Origin: Phenylobacterium sp.
GTDB lineage: Bacteria > Pseudomonadota > Alphaproteobacteria > Caulobacterales > Caulobacteraceae
Assembly (NCBI GenBank): GCA_020402745.1
Contig: JADBYZ010000005.1
Span: forward strand, 16,510 to 80,509
Direction: 5' to 3'
Length of the DNA: 64,000 bases
The notes under the pieces were generated by a model. That model saw nothing but the letters and a program-made list of their open reading frames with translations, searched no databases and was not told where the DNA came from. Positions 9,343 to 20,800 of the stretch are shown here, in pieces. Every line of letters begins with the position of its first letter. The first letter of the stretch is position 1. The translations under genes and the position numbers were made by a program.

Positions 9343-11163
9343 ATGCGCCAGAGCTTCAAAGACTCCGCCGATCCGTCCTACGGGTCCCTCCACCTGCCCC
9401 GCATCCGCGCCGCCATGGCCGCCCAGGGGCTCGACGGCCTGCTGGTCCCCCACGAGGACGAGCACCAGAACGAGTACCTGCCCGCCGCCAATGACCGGCT
9501 GGCCTGGGCCACGGGCTTCACCGGCTCGGCCGGGGCGGCCATCGTCATGGCCGACCGGGCCGCCGTCTTCGTGGACGGCCGCTACACTATCCAGGTCCGG
9601 GCCCAGGTGGACGCCTCCCTGTTCGAGATCTGCGACCTGGTGGTCGGCGGGGTCCCCGGCTGGATCGAGGCCCACACCCGCCCCGGCCAGGTGATCGGCT
9701 ACGACCCTCGCCTGCACAGTCCTGACGCCCTGGGCCATTTGCGGAACGCGGCCATCCGGTCCGGCGCGACCCTGAAGCCCGTCGATCCCAACCCGCTGGA
9801 CCTCGCCTGGGGCGCCGAGCGACCGCCCCAGCCCGCCGCCCCGGTGCGCCCCCACGCCCTTGAGCTGGCCGGCGAGGACTCCGTCGCCAAGCGCGCCCGG
9901 CTGGGCCAGGGCCTGGTGGCGAAGGGGGCGGAGGCGGCGGTCCTGACCGCCCCGGCCTCCATCGCCTGGCTGTTCAACGTGCGGGGCGGCGATGTCAGCC
10001 GCACGCCCCTGCCCCTCGCCCAGGCCATACTGAACCGCGACGGCTCGGCCCGCCTCTTCCTCGATCCGGCCAAGGTGACGCCGGAACTGCCCGCCTGGCT
10101 GGGCAATGGCGTGCGGCTGGAAACCCCGGCCGACCTGCCCGGCGCCCTCTCCGACCTGAAGGGCAAGGTCGTGCTGGTCGACCCGGCCCAGTCCCCGGCC
10201 TTCTACTTTGACGCCCTGGAAGCCGCCGGCGCCCGGGTCCTGCGGGGCGAGGATCCCTGCGCCCTGCCCCGGGCCTGCAAGAACCCGGTGGAGATCGCCG
10301 GGTCCCGCAGCGCCCACGTCCGCGACGGCGTCGCCCTGACCCGCTTCCTGCACTGGGTGGCGACCGAGGCCCAAACCCTCCTGCCCGACGAGATCGAGGT
10401 CGCCAGCCGGCTGGAGGCCTTCCGCGAGGAGGTCGAGGGCCTGGCCGACCTGTCCTTCGACACCATCGCCGCCGCCCAGGGCAACGCCGCCCTGCCGCAC
10501 TACCACCCCACCGAGAAGACCAATGCGCGCACGGCGCCGGGCACCCTCCTGCTGGTGGATTCCGGCGGCCAGTATCCCGACGGCACCACGGACGTGACCC
10601 GCACCATGGCCATCGGGACGCCCAGCCGCGAGATGTGCGAGCGCTTCACCCTGGTGCTCAAGGGCCACCTGGCCCTGGCGGCTCTGAGGTTCCCGGCGGG
10701 GACGACGGGCTCGGCGGTGGACGCCTTCGCCCGCGCCGCCCTCTGGTCGCGGGGCCTGGACTACGACCACGGCACCGGCCACGGCGTCGGCGTCTTCCTG
10801 GGCGTGCACGAGGGCCCGCACCGGATCGCCAAGGCGCCCAACGCCGTGGCCCTGCAGCCGGGCATGATCGTCTCCAACGAGCCCGGCTATTACAAGGAAG
10901 GCGCCTACGGCATCCGGATCGAGAACCTCCAGTACGTGACCGCGCCCCGGACCATCCCCGGGGGCGAGCGCCCCATGCTGGGCTTCGAGGCCCTGACCCT
11001 GGCGCCCATCGACCGGACCCTGATCCTGCCGGACCTGCTCACCGCCGAAGAGCGCGACCAGCTGGACGCCTACCACGCCCGGGTCCTGGCCGAGATCGGC
11101 CCGCACCTCGACGCTCCGGTGCGCGACTGGCTCAAGGCCGCCTGCGCGCCGATCGCCCGCTGA
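9343..11163 (+). CDS. Xaa-Pro aminopeptidase (M24B, aminopeptidase P)
   Basis: This 606-residue protein has two N-terminal creatinase-like domains and a C-terminal pita-bread metallopeptidase. The metal ligands appear in order: LVDSGGQYPDGTTDVTRT (two Asp), GHGVGVFLGVHE (His), SNEPGYY (Glu) and FEALTLAP (Glu). The length matches the long eukaryote-like aminopeptidase P form found in alphaproteobacteria. It removes N-terminal residues before proline in cytosolic peptides. The start MRQSFKDSADPSYGSLHLPRIRAAM fits relatives. It stands alone. Confidence 0.92.
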   Translation: MRQSFKDSADPSYGSLHLPRIRAAMAAQGLDGLLVPHEDEHQNEYLPAANDRLAWATGFTGSAGAAIVMADRAAVFVDGRYTIQVRAQVDASLFEICDLVVGGVPGWIEAHTRPGQVIGYDPRLHSPDALGHLRNAAIRSGATLKPVDPNPLDLAWGAERPPQPAAPVRPHALELAGEDSVAKRARLGQGLVAKGAEAAVLTAPASIAWLFNVRGGDVSRTPLPLAQAILNRDGSARLFLDPAKVTPELPAWLGNGVRLETPADLPGALSDLKGKVVLVDPAQSPAFYFDALEAAGARVLRGEDPCALPRACKNPVEIAGSRSAHVRDGVALTRFLHWVATEAQTLLPDEIEVASRLEAFREEVEGLADLSFDTIAAAQGNAALPHYHPTEKTNARTAPGTLLLVDSGGQYPDGTTDVTRTMAIGTPSREMCERFTLVLKGHLALAALRFPAGTTGSAVDAFARAALWSRGLDYDHGTGHGVGVFLGVHEGPHRIAKAPNAVALQPGMIVSNEPGYYKEGAYGIRIENLQYVTAPRTIPGGERPMLGFEALTLAPIDRTLILPDLLTAEERDQLDAYHARVLAEIGPHLDAPVRDWLKAACAPIAR

Positions 11164-11238
11164 GGCTGGGAGGCGTTGCACGCCCCGAGGCTGTCCCTCC
11201 GCCGGGACGGCGAGGGGCAACCTCTCAGGCCTTCAGAC

Positions 11239-12906
11239 CTACCTTGAGAACTTCTGGAACTTGATCCGGTGGGGGATGAGGCTGTCGGCGCCCAGGCGGC
11301 GCTTCTTGTCCTCTTCGTAGGCCTCGAAGTTGCCCTCGAACCATTCGACGTGGCTGTCGCCCTCGAAAGCCAGGATGTGGGTGGCCAGGCGGTCGAGGAA
11401 CCAGCGGTCGTGGCTGATGATCACCGCGCAGCCCGCGAACTCCTCCAGGGCCTCCTCGAGATTCTGCAGGGTCTCGATGTCGAGGTCGTTGGTGGGCTCG
11501 TCGAGCAGGATGACATTGCCGCCGGTGGTCAGGGTCTTGGCCAGGTGCACGCGGTTGCGCTCACCACCTGAGAGTTGGCCGACCTTCTTCTGCTGGTCGC
11601 CGCCCTTGAAGTTGAACGAGCCCACATAGGCCCGCGTGTTGATCTCGCGCTTCCCCACCGCAAGGATGTCGAGGCCGCCGGAGACCTCCTGCCAGACGGT
11701 CTTGTTCGGATCGAGGGCGTCGCGGCTCTGGTCGACATAGGCGAGCTTGACGGTCTCCCCCAGCCGGAAGGTCCCCCCGTCGGGCTGCTCCTGGCCGGTG
11801 ATGATCCGGAACAGGGTCGACTTGCCAGCGCCGTTGGGGCCGATGACGCCGACAATGCCGTTGGGCGGGAGTTTGAACGAGAGGTCCTTGAATAGGACCT
11901 TGTCCCCATAGGACTTTGAAAGGTGGGTCGCTTCCAGCACCACATTGCCCAGGCGCGGGCCGGGCGGAATCTGGATGGCGGCGAAGGTCTGGGCCTGGCG
12001 GGCGCTTTCCTGCTCGGCGACCATGCGCTCGTAGGCGGCGAGGCGGGCCTTGGACTTGGCCTGGCGGGCCTTGGCGCCCGACCGCACCCATTCCAGCTCG
12101 CGGGTCATGGCGCGCTGGCGGGCCTCGCTCTCAGACTGCTCCTGGACAATGCGCTTGGTCTTCTGCTCCAGCCAGCCGGAGTAGTTGCCCTCGTAGGGAA
12201 TGCCCTTCCCGCGGTCGAGCTCCAGGGTCCACTTGGTCACCTGGTCCAGGAAGTAGCGGTCGTGGGTGACCAGGATGACGCAGCCCGGGAAGGCCTCCAG
12301 GTGGTGCTGCAGCCAGGCGACGCTCTCAGCGTCGAGATGGTTGGTGGGCTCGTCCAGCAGCAGCATGTCCGGCTTGGACAGAAGCAGGCGGGCCAGGGCC
12401 ACGCGGCGCTTCTCTCCGCCTGACAGGTTGTCGACCGGCCAGTCGTCCGGCGGGCAGCGCAGGGCGTCCATGGCCATCTCGACCTTGGAGTCGATGTCCC
12501 ACATGTCGCCGGCGTCGATCTGCTCCTGGAGGGTGGTCATCTCCTCCATGAGTTCGTCGGTGTAGTCCTCGCCCAGCTGACCGGCGACCTCGTTGAAGCG
12601 GGCGACCAGGCGTTTCTCCTCGCACCAGGACTCCACGTTCTGGCGGACATTCAGGGTGGAATCGAGATGGGGCTCCTGCTCCAGGTAGCCCATCTTCACG
12701 CCATCGGCCGCCTTGGCCTCGCCGCTGAACTCCTTGTCGAGGCCGGCCATGATCTTCAGCAGGGTCGACTTCCCCGAGCCGTTGACCCCGACCACGCCGA
12801 TCTTGGCGTCCGGATAGAAGGACAGCCAAATGTTCTCGAACACCTTCTTGCCGCCGGGAAAGACCTTGGTCAGGCCCTGCATCTGGAAAATGTGCTGCTG
12901 CGCCAT
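11239..12906 (-). CDS. ettA: Energy-dependent translational throttle protein EttA (ABC-F)
   Basis: This 555-residue ABC-F ATPase binds the ribosomal E site and gates entry into elongation according to ATP/ADP. It has two ATP cassettes: Walker [10 protein letters not shown] and GPNGAGKST, signatures [11 protein letters not shown] and [11 protein letters not shown], and Walker [12 protein letters not shown] and [11 protein letters not shown]. The long linker between them carries [18 protein letters not shown], and the C-terminus ends [11 protein letters not shown], which is typical for EttA. ATG 12906 ([16 protein letters not shown]) is taken as the start; upstream codons to 12960 do not look like protein. 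Confidence 0.94.
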   Translation of the reverse strand: MAQQHIFQMQGLTKVFPGGKKVFENIWLSFYPDAKIGVVGVNGSGKSTLLKIMAGLDKEFSGEAKAADGVKMGYLEQEPHLDSTLNVRQNVESWCEEKRLVARFNEVAGQLGEDYTDELMEEMTTLQEQIDAGDMWDIDSKVEMAMDALRCPPDDWPVDNLSGGEKRRVALARLLLSKPDMLLLDEPTNHLDAESVAWLQHHLEAFPGCVILVTHDRYFLDQVTKWTLELDRGKGIPYEGNYSGWLEQKTKRIVQEQSESEARQRAMTRELEWVRSGAKARQAKSKARLAAYERMVAEQESARQAQTFAAIQIPPGPRLGNVVLEATHLSKSYGDKVLFKDLSFKLPPNGIVGVIGPNGAGKSTLFRIITGQEQPDGGTFRLGETVKLAYVDQSRDALDPNKTVWQEVSGGLDILAVGKREINTRAYVGSFNFKGGDQQKKVGQLSGGERNRVHLAKTLTTGGNVILLDEPTNDLDIETLQNLEEALEEFAGCAVIISHDRWFLDRLATHILAFEGDSHVEWFEGNFEAYEEDKKRRLGADSLIPHRIKFQKFSR

Positions 12907-12960
12907 GGGGCTTGCGGGCTCGCGGTTCGAGGAATGGGAAGGCCCGCCAGATAGCCCCAC

Positions 12961-12986
12961 GGCGGGGCCGGCGCAATGGCCCCGCC
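12961..12986. repeat. Inverted repeat between divergent ettA and TonB receptor genes
   Basis: Nine-base arms GGCGGGGCC (12961-12969) and GGCCCCGCC (12978-12986) flank an 8-base loop. No T-run follows on either strand, and it lies upstream of both flanking genes, so an operator or leader hairpin is more likely than a terminator. Confidence 0.45.
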
Positions 12987-13083
12987 TGTCAGACGACTGT
13001 CACCCCTTCTTCGTCGATCTGTCGCACCCGCTCCCTAGTTTCCGAGGTACTCGGTCGATCAACGGCCGGATTCGGGGATCACC

Positions 13084-15396
13084 ATGAAATCAGCGCTCAT
13101 CACGGGGGCCTCCGCCCTCGCTCTCCTTCTCGCCGCCTCCGCAACCTATGCCGCAGAGGATGCGGCCACCATCGAGGAACTGGTGGTCTACGGCAAGGGC
13201 GAGAGCCGCCAGGTCCAGGCCCTGACCCTCGAGGAGATCGAGCGGGCGGCGCCGGGCTCCAGCCCGATCAAGATGGTCGAGAAGCTGCCGGGCGTGAACT
13301 TCCAGGCCGCCGACGCCTTCGGCGCCTACGAGTGGTCCACCCGCATCTCCATCCGGGCCTTCAACCAGAACCAGCTGGGCTTCACCCTCGACGGCGTTCC
13401 GCTCGGCGACATGAGCTATGGCAACCACAACGGCCTGCATATCAGCCGGGCCATCGCCACCGAGGATCTCTCTGGCGTGGAGCTGGCCCAGGGCGCCGGC
13501 GCGCTCAGCGTCGCCTCGACCTCGAACCTGGGCGGGGCCCTGAAGTTCGCCAGCCGCACGCCCTCGGCCGACATGGGCGCCGATGTGGGGCTCACGGTGG
13601 GATCCAGCTCCATGCGCCGCGTCTTCCTGCGCGCCGAGACCGGCGAGCTGCCCGGCGGCGGGCGCGGCTCGATCAGCTATGCCGACCAGAGCGCCGACAA
13701 GTGGAAGGGCCAGGGCGAGCAGAATCAGAGGCAGCTGGGCCTGAAGTTTGTCCAGCCGATCGGCGACTTCACGGTCACGGCCTTCTACAACACCTCCGAG
13801 CGTCGCGAGAACGACTACCAGGACCTGTCCCTGGACATGCTCTCCCGCCTGGGCGCCAACTGGGATAACAATACCGGTCGCTGGGCCGAGGCCGTCCAGA
13901 TCGCCCGCGCCTACCAGAACCCCGCCAACTCTGCCGGCCCGAACCCCATCCTGGATGGGAATGGCTGCTACACCGGTTCGGGCGCCAATCCCTATCCGGG
14001 CAAGGTCAAGTGCGTGGACGACGCCTATTACGACGCCGCTGGCCTGCGTGACGATACCCTTTGGGCCCTCACCGCCGCAGGGCCAGTGGCCGGGATCGAC
14101 CTGACCGCCACCGTCTATGGCCACACCAATGACGGCCAGGGCGTTTGGTACACCCCGTATGTGCCCTCGCCGAACAACAACGTGGCCGGCGCGACCAGCC
14201 AGAACGCCCCCATTTCGACCCGGACGACCGAGTACGCCATCGACCGGACGGGCCTGATCCTTGGCGCCGGCTTTGACCTGGGCGACCACCGGATCTCGGT
14301 GGGGGGTTGGGTCGAGTCCAACGACTTCACTCAGTCGCGGCGGTTCTACGGCCAGAACCTGGCCTCGCCCTCGTCCTCGCTCAGCTTCTTCTCGGGTCCC
14401 TTCCTCACCCAGTGGTCCGGCGACTTCCAGACGGACACCCGGACCTTCTACCTTGAGGACGCCTGGACCGTTTCGGACCAGCTGAAGATCAACTTCGGCT
14501 TCAAGTCGGTCAGTGTTGAAAGCAGCACCGTGACGAAGGTCGGCTCACCGGTGATCAATGGCTCCATCACCTCCGAGGAGACCTTCCTGCCGCAGGTCGG
14601 CTTTACCTGGGCCCTCTCTGAGGACAGCGAGCTGTTCGCCGGCTACGCCAGGAACATGCGCGCCTTTGCCGCCGCCCGGACCGGGCTGTCCCCCTTCGCT
14701 ACGACCCAGCCCGGCTTCGACGCCATCCGCACTAAGCTTCAGCCGGAAACCTCCCAGACTCTCGAGGGCGGCTGGCGCTACCGCTCGGGCGGGTTCCAGG
14801 GCGTGGCGGCGCTCTACTATGTCAGGTTCGACGACCGCCTGATCGGGACCTCGGCGGGCGCCGGCATTGTCGGCAGCCCGACCATCCTGTCCAACGCCGG
14901 CAGCGTGACCGCCCAAGGCTTCGAGGCGGCTGGTACGCTGAAACTGAATGAGGACTGGAGCCTCTTCGGCTCCTACGCCTACAACGACAGCACTTATGAC
15001 GACGACATCCGCAACGCTGCGGGCGTGGTGACCCAGAGGATCAGCGGCAAGACCACGGTGGACTCTCCGAGACACCTCTTCAACGCCGAGGTCACCTTCG
15101 ATCGCGATGGCTGGTACGCCGCCCTGAACGTCCACTATGTCTCGGAGCGGTTCTTCACCTACACCAACGACAAGTCCGTCCCCTCCACCACGACGGCCGA
15201 CCTGTCCTTTGGCTACCGCTTCCAGGGCGAGGGCCTGACCGAAGGCCTGGAGATCCAGGCCAATGTGACGAACCTGACGGACGAGAGCTATGTCTCGACC
15301 ATCGGCTCCAACGGGTTCGGCTATTCGGGCGACAACATGACCCTGCTGACCGCCGCCCCGCGCCAGGCCTTCGTGACGGTGCGCAAGCGCTTCTGA
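13084..15396 (+). CDS. TonB-dependent outer-membrane receptor
   Basis: This 770-residue receptor has a signal peptide (KSALITGASALALLLAASATYAAE), a TonB-box-like IEELVVYG at about 31-38, and a plug domain with MVEKLPGVNFQ, ISIRAFNQNQLGFTLDGVPLGD and the plug end VELAQGAGALSVASTSNLGGAL. A beta-barrel ends in the aromatic-terminal VTVRKRF. It would import a siderophore, vitamin or glycan fragment using proton-motive force through TonB. No transport partner lies next to it, and the ligand cannot be told. A strong terminator follows. Confidence 0.9.
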   Translation: MKSALITGASALALLLAASATYAAEDAATIEELVVYGKGESRQVQALTLEEIERAAPGSSPIKMVEKLPGVNFQAADAFGAYEWSTRISIRAFNQNQLGFTLDGVPLGDMSYGNHNGLHISRAIATEDLSGVELAQGAGALSVASTSNLGGALKFASRTPSADMGADVGLTVGSSSMRRVFLRAETGELPGGGRGSISYADQSADKWKGQGEQNQRQLGLKFVQPIGDFTVTAFYNTSERRENDYQDLSLDMLSRLGANWDNNTGRWAEAVQIARAYQNPANSAGPNPILDGNGCYTGSGANPYPGKVKCVDDAYYDAAGLRDDTLWALTAAGPVAGIDLTATVYGHTNDGQGVWYTPYVPSPNNNVAGATSQNAPISTRTTEYAIDRTGLILGAGFDLGDHRISVGGWVESNDFTQSRRFYGQNLASPSSSLSFFSGPFLTQWSGDFQTDTRTFYLEDAWTVSDQLKINFGFKSVSVESSTVTKVGSPVINGSITSEETFLPQVGFTWALSEDSELFAGYARNMRAFAAARTGLSPFATTQPGFDAIRTKLQPETSQTLEGGWRYRSGGFQGVAALYYVRFDDRLIGTSAGAGIVGSPTILSNAGSVTAQGFEAAGTLKLNEDWSLFGSYAYNDSTYDDDIRNAAGVVTQRISGKTTVDSPRHLFNAEVTFDRDGWYAALNVHYVSERFFTYTNDKSVPSTTTADLSFGYRFQGEGLTEGLEIQANVTNLTDESYVSTIGSNGFGYSGDNMTLLTAAPRQAFVTVRKRF

Positions 15397-15421
15397 TCCT
15401 CTTTCCGAGGCACCCCCCGAC

Positions 15422-15454
15422 TGGCCCCGCCCTGAACGGCGGGGCCAATTTTTT
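15422..15454 (+). terminator. Rho-independent terminator after the TonB-dependent receptor
   Basis: Ten-base perfect arms TGGCCCCGCC (15422-15431) and GGCGGGGCCA (15438-15447) with a 6-base loop are followed by a run of six T at 15449-15454. It lies 26 bases after the receptor stop. This is the clearest intrinsic terminator in the window. Confidence 0.9.
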
Positions 15455-15563
15455 GCCCGAACCCTCCTCGATCCGGATCCTACAGCTTGAACGCCCCGAC
15501 GAGCCCTGTACCACTACAGAGCAAGTATCGGTTGATTTCGCGACCCCTATCAGGAGCGCCCGG

Positions 15564-16877
15564 ATGGCACCCCTTCGATCAATCCCTGCCGCGATCGTCC
15601 TGAGCCTTGGCCTGGTGCTTCAAGGCTGCGCCGGACAGGGACCGCCAACGCTCGCCCTGATGCCGGCGCCGGAAGCCTTCTCGAAGGGGGCCTTCGACCA
15701 GGCGGCGGATGACCGGCCGGTCGGTGACATTCCGGACGGCGGCCTGCTCTACGCGACGGGCCGACAGAAGAGTCCCGGGAACGCTCCTGGCGATTTCTAC
15801 ACCACTGAGCGAAGCCTCGTCGTCCATCTGGGGGAGGCCAAGATCAGCATCAGCCGGCCCGAGATCACCTGGCGGCAGGCCCGCGAGATCGCGCTCCTCA
15901 AGGCGCCGACCGGGGATTATCCGATCCAGGTCTCCGGCGTGACGGAGTTCGGAATCCTGGACCGTTCCGTGACGCCCTATGTCGATCCCGGCCCTCTGGC
16001 AATTGCGCCCGCATCGGCGACGGCGCAGTTCACCAGCGAGGTGAACCGCCGGCTTGAGCGGACAGGTCAGAAGGACGTCTACATCTACGTCCATGGCTAC
16101 AAGGTGACCTTTGACAATCCGGTGCTCGTCGCGGCCGAGATGTGGCACTTCATGGGTTATGAGGGCGTCTTCATCGCTTATTCCTGGCCGGCGACGCCGG
16201 AATCCACGGCCTATATCGGAGATGTCGACACCGCCATGGGCATGGCGCGTAACCTTCGGGAACTGGTGCACACCCTGGAGACGGAAACAAAGGCCGAGCG
16301 GATCCACATCATCGGCTACAGCGCCGGAACACGGCTTGTAAGCCGGACCCTCGAGCAGATGGCCCTCCTGAACCGCGACCGACCGCAGGGCGCCTACAGG
16401 TATGGCTCCCGGCTGGAGAACGTTTTCCTGGTTTCCAGCGATGTCGATCGTTCGGTCTTTGGCGCCTACCTCGCCGATGGAATCCTGGACGTGTCCCGCC
16501 ATCTGATCATCTACGCCTCGGCCAAGGATAACGCCCTCCGGATGTCCGAGGCGATCACAGGTCACGAGAGGCTGGGTCAGGCCCTCAGGGGTGAGGCCGT
16601 CCCGCCCGCATTCGCCCAGCTCCTGAAATCGCGGGCGGACAGGATTTCCTATATCGACGTCTCCGAAGCCCCGGATATCGAGTGGGGGAATGGACATGGC
16701 TACTTCCGGGGCAGCCCCTGGGTCTCCAGCGACCTGATGGTCAAGCTGATGTATCGACTGGATCCTGAGGTGCGGGGACTGGTCCGGGATCCGGCGACCG
16801 GCATCCTCGCCTTCCCGACCGACTATGACCAGCGGATGCAGAAGACGCTGTCCGGGATCAAACGACCGCAGCCCTGA
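15564..16877 (+). CDS. DUF900-type alpha/beta hydrolase lipoprotein
   Basis: The 437-residue protein begins with a lipoprotein signal (MAPLRSIPAAIVLSLGLVLQGC), the lipobox cysteine being Cys22. The body has YIYVHGYKVTFDNPVLVAAEMWHF, AYSWPATPESTAY and the nucleophile elbow GYSAGTRLVSRTL, which match the DUF900/YlyB-like alpha/beta hydrolases; VSSDVDRSVF near 300 would hold the acid. Start 15564 is chosen because AGGAG lies 7 bases upstream and the signal peptide begins there. The substrate is unknown; it probably acts at the outer or inner membrane surface. It is convergent with the next gene, 6 bases apart. Confidence 0.8.
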   Translation: MAPLRSIPAAIVLSLGLVLQGCAGQGPPTLALMPAPEAFSKGAFDQAADDRPVGDIPDGGLLYATGRQKSPGNAPGDFYTTERSLVVHLGEAKISISRPEITWRQAREIALLKAPTGDYPIQVSGVTEFGILDRSVTPYVDPGPLAIAPASATAQFTSEVNRRLERTGQKDVYIYVHGYKVTFDNPVLVAAEMWHFMGYEGVFIAYSWPATPESTAYIGDVDTAMGMARNLRELVHTLETETKAERIHIIGYSAGTRLVSRTLEQMALLNRDRPQGAYRYGSRLENVFLVSSDVDRSVFGAYLADGILDVSRHLIIYASAKDNALRMSEAITGHERLGQALRGEAVPPAFAQLLKSRADRISYIDVSEAPDIEWGNGHGYFRGSPWVSSDLMVKLMYRLDPEVRGLVRDPATGILAFPTDYDQRMQKTLSGIKRPQP

Positions 16878-16883
16878 ACCCAA

Positions 16884-17777
16884 TCATACCGACATGCAGT
16901 TCCGGGTGACGGCAAGAATATCCCATAACCCGGCCTGGACTGAGAGGATGACGATGGCGAGGGCGAGGACGAGGGCGAGCGCCCGGATCCAGCGGCGTCG
17001 ATCCGCCCGCTCCAGCCAGGTGAGCAACCGGCCCGGCGCCACCGGCTCTGACCCGGGGGCGGCGGGATGAAGGATCGGCCAGGACTGTGAGATGTCGATC
17101 ATGTCCCGGGTGATCAGAACCAGGCAGAAGGCGGCGACAAAGCCGACCTGCAACCCCTCCTCTCCCCGGGCGGGGCAGACCTCCCCGGCAGACCGAAACA
17201 GGCTGTAGATGGCGAATAGCAGCACCATGCAGGCGCTGTTAAGCAGCAGCCAGAACACCCTGAGCGCCTCGATCCTTCCGACGATGAGGTCTGGGACGCT
17301 GTTTGCAGGCGGCCTGCCGCGAACGGCCGCCCAGGAGAGGAACAGGGTGTTGGACAGAAGGAACACGGCAGCCGCCAGCACGTACCAGGTGAAGCCGACC
17401 TGCTGAAAGGGCGCGGCGCCCAGCGCCTGGGCCATCAGATAGATGGGCGCCATCGACAGGAGCCCTCTCACGAGATCGAGAAGGAAGATCGGAGGTCGGA
17501 CCCCCAGGAGCCCCGCGCCCCGGTAGGCCACGTCCATGTAGCGATCCGTCTGATAGTGAAAAAGACTGAGGGTGACCAGGAAGGACAAAGTTACCAGCCC
17601 ATGGTGGGCCAGGCTGACCGCGTTGAAGTTCTGGCCAATCAGCGCTGCATGGACCTTGTCATAGGTCCCGGTCAGGGCCAGCCCCAGGCTGAGGGCGAAC
17701 AGGATCGCATACAGCGACCGGAGATTATCCACCGTCCGGTCTGATTGCCTGCGGAAGTCATCATCGTGCAGGGTCAT
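16884..17777 (-). CDS. Polytopic membrane protein of unknown function
   Basis: This 297-residue protein has about seven hydrophobic segments: roughly 22-38, 58-75, 95-118, 130-150, 175-195, 210-230 and 265-285. Conserved-looking features are the FHYQTDRYMDVAYRG stretch between spans 2 and 3 and several charged residues near the C-terminus (WLERADRRRWIRAL). I do not recognise a family. It has no close operon partner; the gene to its right is on the same strand but starts more than 3 kb upstream. Confidence 0.7.
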   Translation of the reverse strand: MTLHDDDFRRQSDRTVDNLRSLYAILFALSLGLALTGTYDKVHAALIGQNFNAVSLAHHGLVTLSFLVTLSLFHYQTDRYMDVAYRGAGLLGVRPPIFLLDLVRGLLSMAPIYLMAQALGAAPFQQVGFTWYVLAAAVFLLSNTLFLSWAAVRGRPPANSVPDLIVGRIEALRVFWLLLNSACMVLLFAIYSLFRSAGEVCPARGEEGLQVGFVAAFCLVLITRDMIDISQSWPILHPAAPGSEPVAPGRLLTWLERADRRRWIRALALVLALAIVILSVQAGLWDILAVTRNCMSV

Positions 17778-17896
17778 GAGAGTCCTTCCGCAAACAGAAC
17801 GCCGTCCGGAGTCCCTCGGGGCGCCGGCGCCCGGCCAAAGAACCTATCGCACCGGGCTGCGACAGGTGTGAGGGGCGATCATCTCAGGGTCTTCTC

Positions 17897-20800
17897 TTAC
17901 CCGTCATCCTGATCGGCGTGGACCCCCGCGCCGCCGCCCGCCGGGCCGGTATAGCCCGGGGCGCCATCTGCGCCTTCCCACCAGTAGGCGGGACGCTTGC
18001 GAGACCCGGTGAGCTCCTCGTTCAGCGTGGCGGCGTCGAGCAGCCGGCCTCCGATCATGACCTTGCTGACCTTGTCGGAGTTGCGGATGTCCTGGGTCGG
18101 GTCGGCGTCGAGCACGACCAGGTCGGCCAGCTTGCCGGGTTCCAGGCTGCCAATGTCGGCGTCATAGCCCAGGCTGCGCGCCGCCTCGATGGTGCCCGCG
18201 CGCAAGGCCTCGACCGGGGTCATGCCGCCCCGGGCGAAGGACCAGAGCTCCCAGTGGGCGGCGATGCCCGGCTCCTGGCCATGCGCCCCGATGGCGACCG
18301 GCACGCCGCGCCGCGCCAGCTTGGCCGCTTCGCGGGCGCTGTCATCGTCCTTGTAGTCACCCTCGGGCGCGATCTCCCGCCGGGCGTTGCTGGCGTTCAG
18401 GATTGCGGCCGGTTGATGCCTTTGCAGCAGTGGGTGCTTCCAGACCTCGGTATGGGCGCGCCAGTAGGGGTCCCCGGCCGGCCCGCCATAGGTCACGACG
18501 AGGGTGGGGGTATAGCCGGTTCGGGACTGACTGAAGAACTGAAGCACATCCTCATAGACCACACCGAGCGGCAGGTTGTGCTCGACCGTGGTGTTGCCAT
18601 CGGCGATCAGGGTCATGTCGAGGCCGAAGAGCGAGCCGCCCTCGGCCACCGAGCGCATCCCTTCGGCCAGGGCCGCAGCAGTCACCTGCTGTCGCTGGTC
18701 GCGGCGCGGCTGGTTGTAGTTCTTGAGGCTGTGGGCGCCCTGGGCCTTGAGACGGCGGACATGGGCCAGGGCGTCCTCATAGCTGTCGATCTGCGCATAG
18801 ACGCCAGCCTGGCGAGCGCCGTAGACGATCTCTGCAGTCGAGAAGGTCCGGGGGCCGACGATCCTGCCGGCGCGGACCATCTCGAGGGCGGGGAAGACCG
18901 TGCGGGCGCTGCTTGAGGGATCGTGCTGGGTGGTCACGCCCAGCGCCAGGTTGACCATTTCCGCCCAGTTGGCCTGGGGGGTGATCTCGTCGATCCCGTA
19001 GGGTCCGTGGGCATGGGCGTCGACCAGGCCCGGGATCACGGTCTTGCCGCTGGCGTCGAGCATCGGCGTTCCCGCCGGGATCGCCACCTCGCCGCGCCGG
19101 CCCACGGCCTTGATCCGGTCACGCTCGACCAGCACCACGCCATCCTCGATGACGCCGCCGTCTGCACCCTTCATGGTGACCACCCGCGCCCCGACGATTG
19201 CGATCCGGCCCCTGGGCTTATCCGCGGTGATCTGCATGGAGAGGGAAACGCCGGTCTTCGGCGGGTCGAACTTCGCCGGCTGGGCGCCCTTGGCCAGCGG
19301 GGCGTCGGCGAACATGGCGGCCCGGTCGGCGCTGAACACTGTCGGGCCAAGAGACCAGTTCAGGCGTTTGCCGCCCTCGCTCCAGTGGATCCAGTCGGCG
19401 CCGTCGCCGCTGACCTTGACGACGGGAAGCGCGCCGCCCTTGGGGGACAGTGAGACTTCCTGGGCGCCGGGCGCCATGGGGGTGACGTAGGCCTGGTAGT
19501 TCTGGCGGAAGGCCAGGAACCCGCCGTCGGGCGAGACCCGGTAGTCATTGACGAGTTCCCCGCGGGCATGAACGCGGCGCGCCTCGCCATTGAGATCAAG
19601 GCTGACCAGCCGGCTTTCCTTGGCGTCGCCTTCGATGACGAAGACGCGATCATTGGCGGCGCCGAACTGGGGACTACCGCCATTATCGGTGATGCGGGTC
19701 ATCTGGCCGCCGCCCGCCGCGACACGGTAGACCCCGGGTTCAGCGGATCCGCGCGGGCTGGAGAGGTAGCCGCCGCGATCCTTCTCGAAGACCACGATCC
19801 CGCCATCGGGGGAGAACCGCGGCCGGGCGTAGTGGCCCGCCGGCGTCAGCGCCGTGGATTTGCCGCCGGTCGCCGCAATGGTGCGCACTTCGCCCAGACC
19901 GGCGTCAGTCCAGCGGACATAGACCAGCTTCCGGCCGTCGGCCGACCAGGAGGGATAGGCCTCCATCGCCGCCTCGTCCCGGGTCAGGCGACGCGGCTCG
20001 CCGCCGGCCATCGGCTTGATCCAGAGCTTGCCGAGGGTCTCAAACACCACGGACCGGCCATCCGGGGAGACGCTGGCCCCGCGCGGCATCTTCGTTTCGA
20101 ACGAATCCGGCGCCACTGCGACGGACGGGCGCGGCGGATCGATCAGGCCGCGTGTATCGGCGATCCTGAAGGGAATGACTGTGCTCTTGCCCGAGGCTAG
20201 GTCGACCCGGTTGAGCTTGCCGCCGGCCCAGACCACGACGCTGGCCGAATCCGGGGTCCAAGCCAGGTTGGGATAGACGCCGGTCACGGCCCAGGTTTCC
20301 TGCATGTCCATGTCGAGCGCGTCGAAGACCTTTCGGTCCTCGCCCGTGGCGAGGTTGCGGACATAGAGCCTTGGCTGGGTCGCCTCACGGCGGACATGGG
20401 CGATCCACTTGCCATCCGGCGAGGGGGTGGGACGCACGGCGCCGCCTTCACCGCCGATCACGCGCTCGGTCTTGCCGGTCGAAAGGTCGTAGCGGTCGAT
20501 GGCGAAGAGCTGGGTATTGCTGTCCTGGGCGTACTCGAAGATCGGGCCCGGCGTGGTGTTCCGCGTGAAATAGACGTGGCGACCATCGGGGGCGAAGATC
20601 GGCTCGCCCAGTTCCTTCTGGTGCTGTTCGCTGGGGCGCTTGACCAGCAGAACCCCGTCCCCGCCGGAGACGTGGTACATCCAGACCTCGCCCGTGCCGA
20701 GCGAGCGCTGGGTGGTGAAGTGCTTCTTGGCGACGATGTACTGGCCGTCCGGGCTCCAGCTGGGCTGGTTCATCAGGCGGAAGCTTTCCTGGGTCAGCTG

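Noticed and set aside
12961-12986. Inverted repeat as a terminator
   Set aside because: It is upstream of both flanking genes and lacks a T-run, so it is listed only as a repeat.
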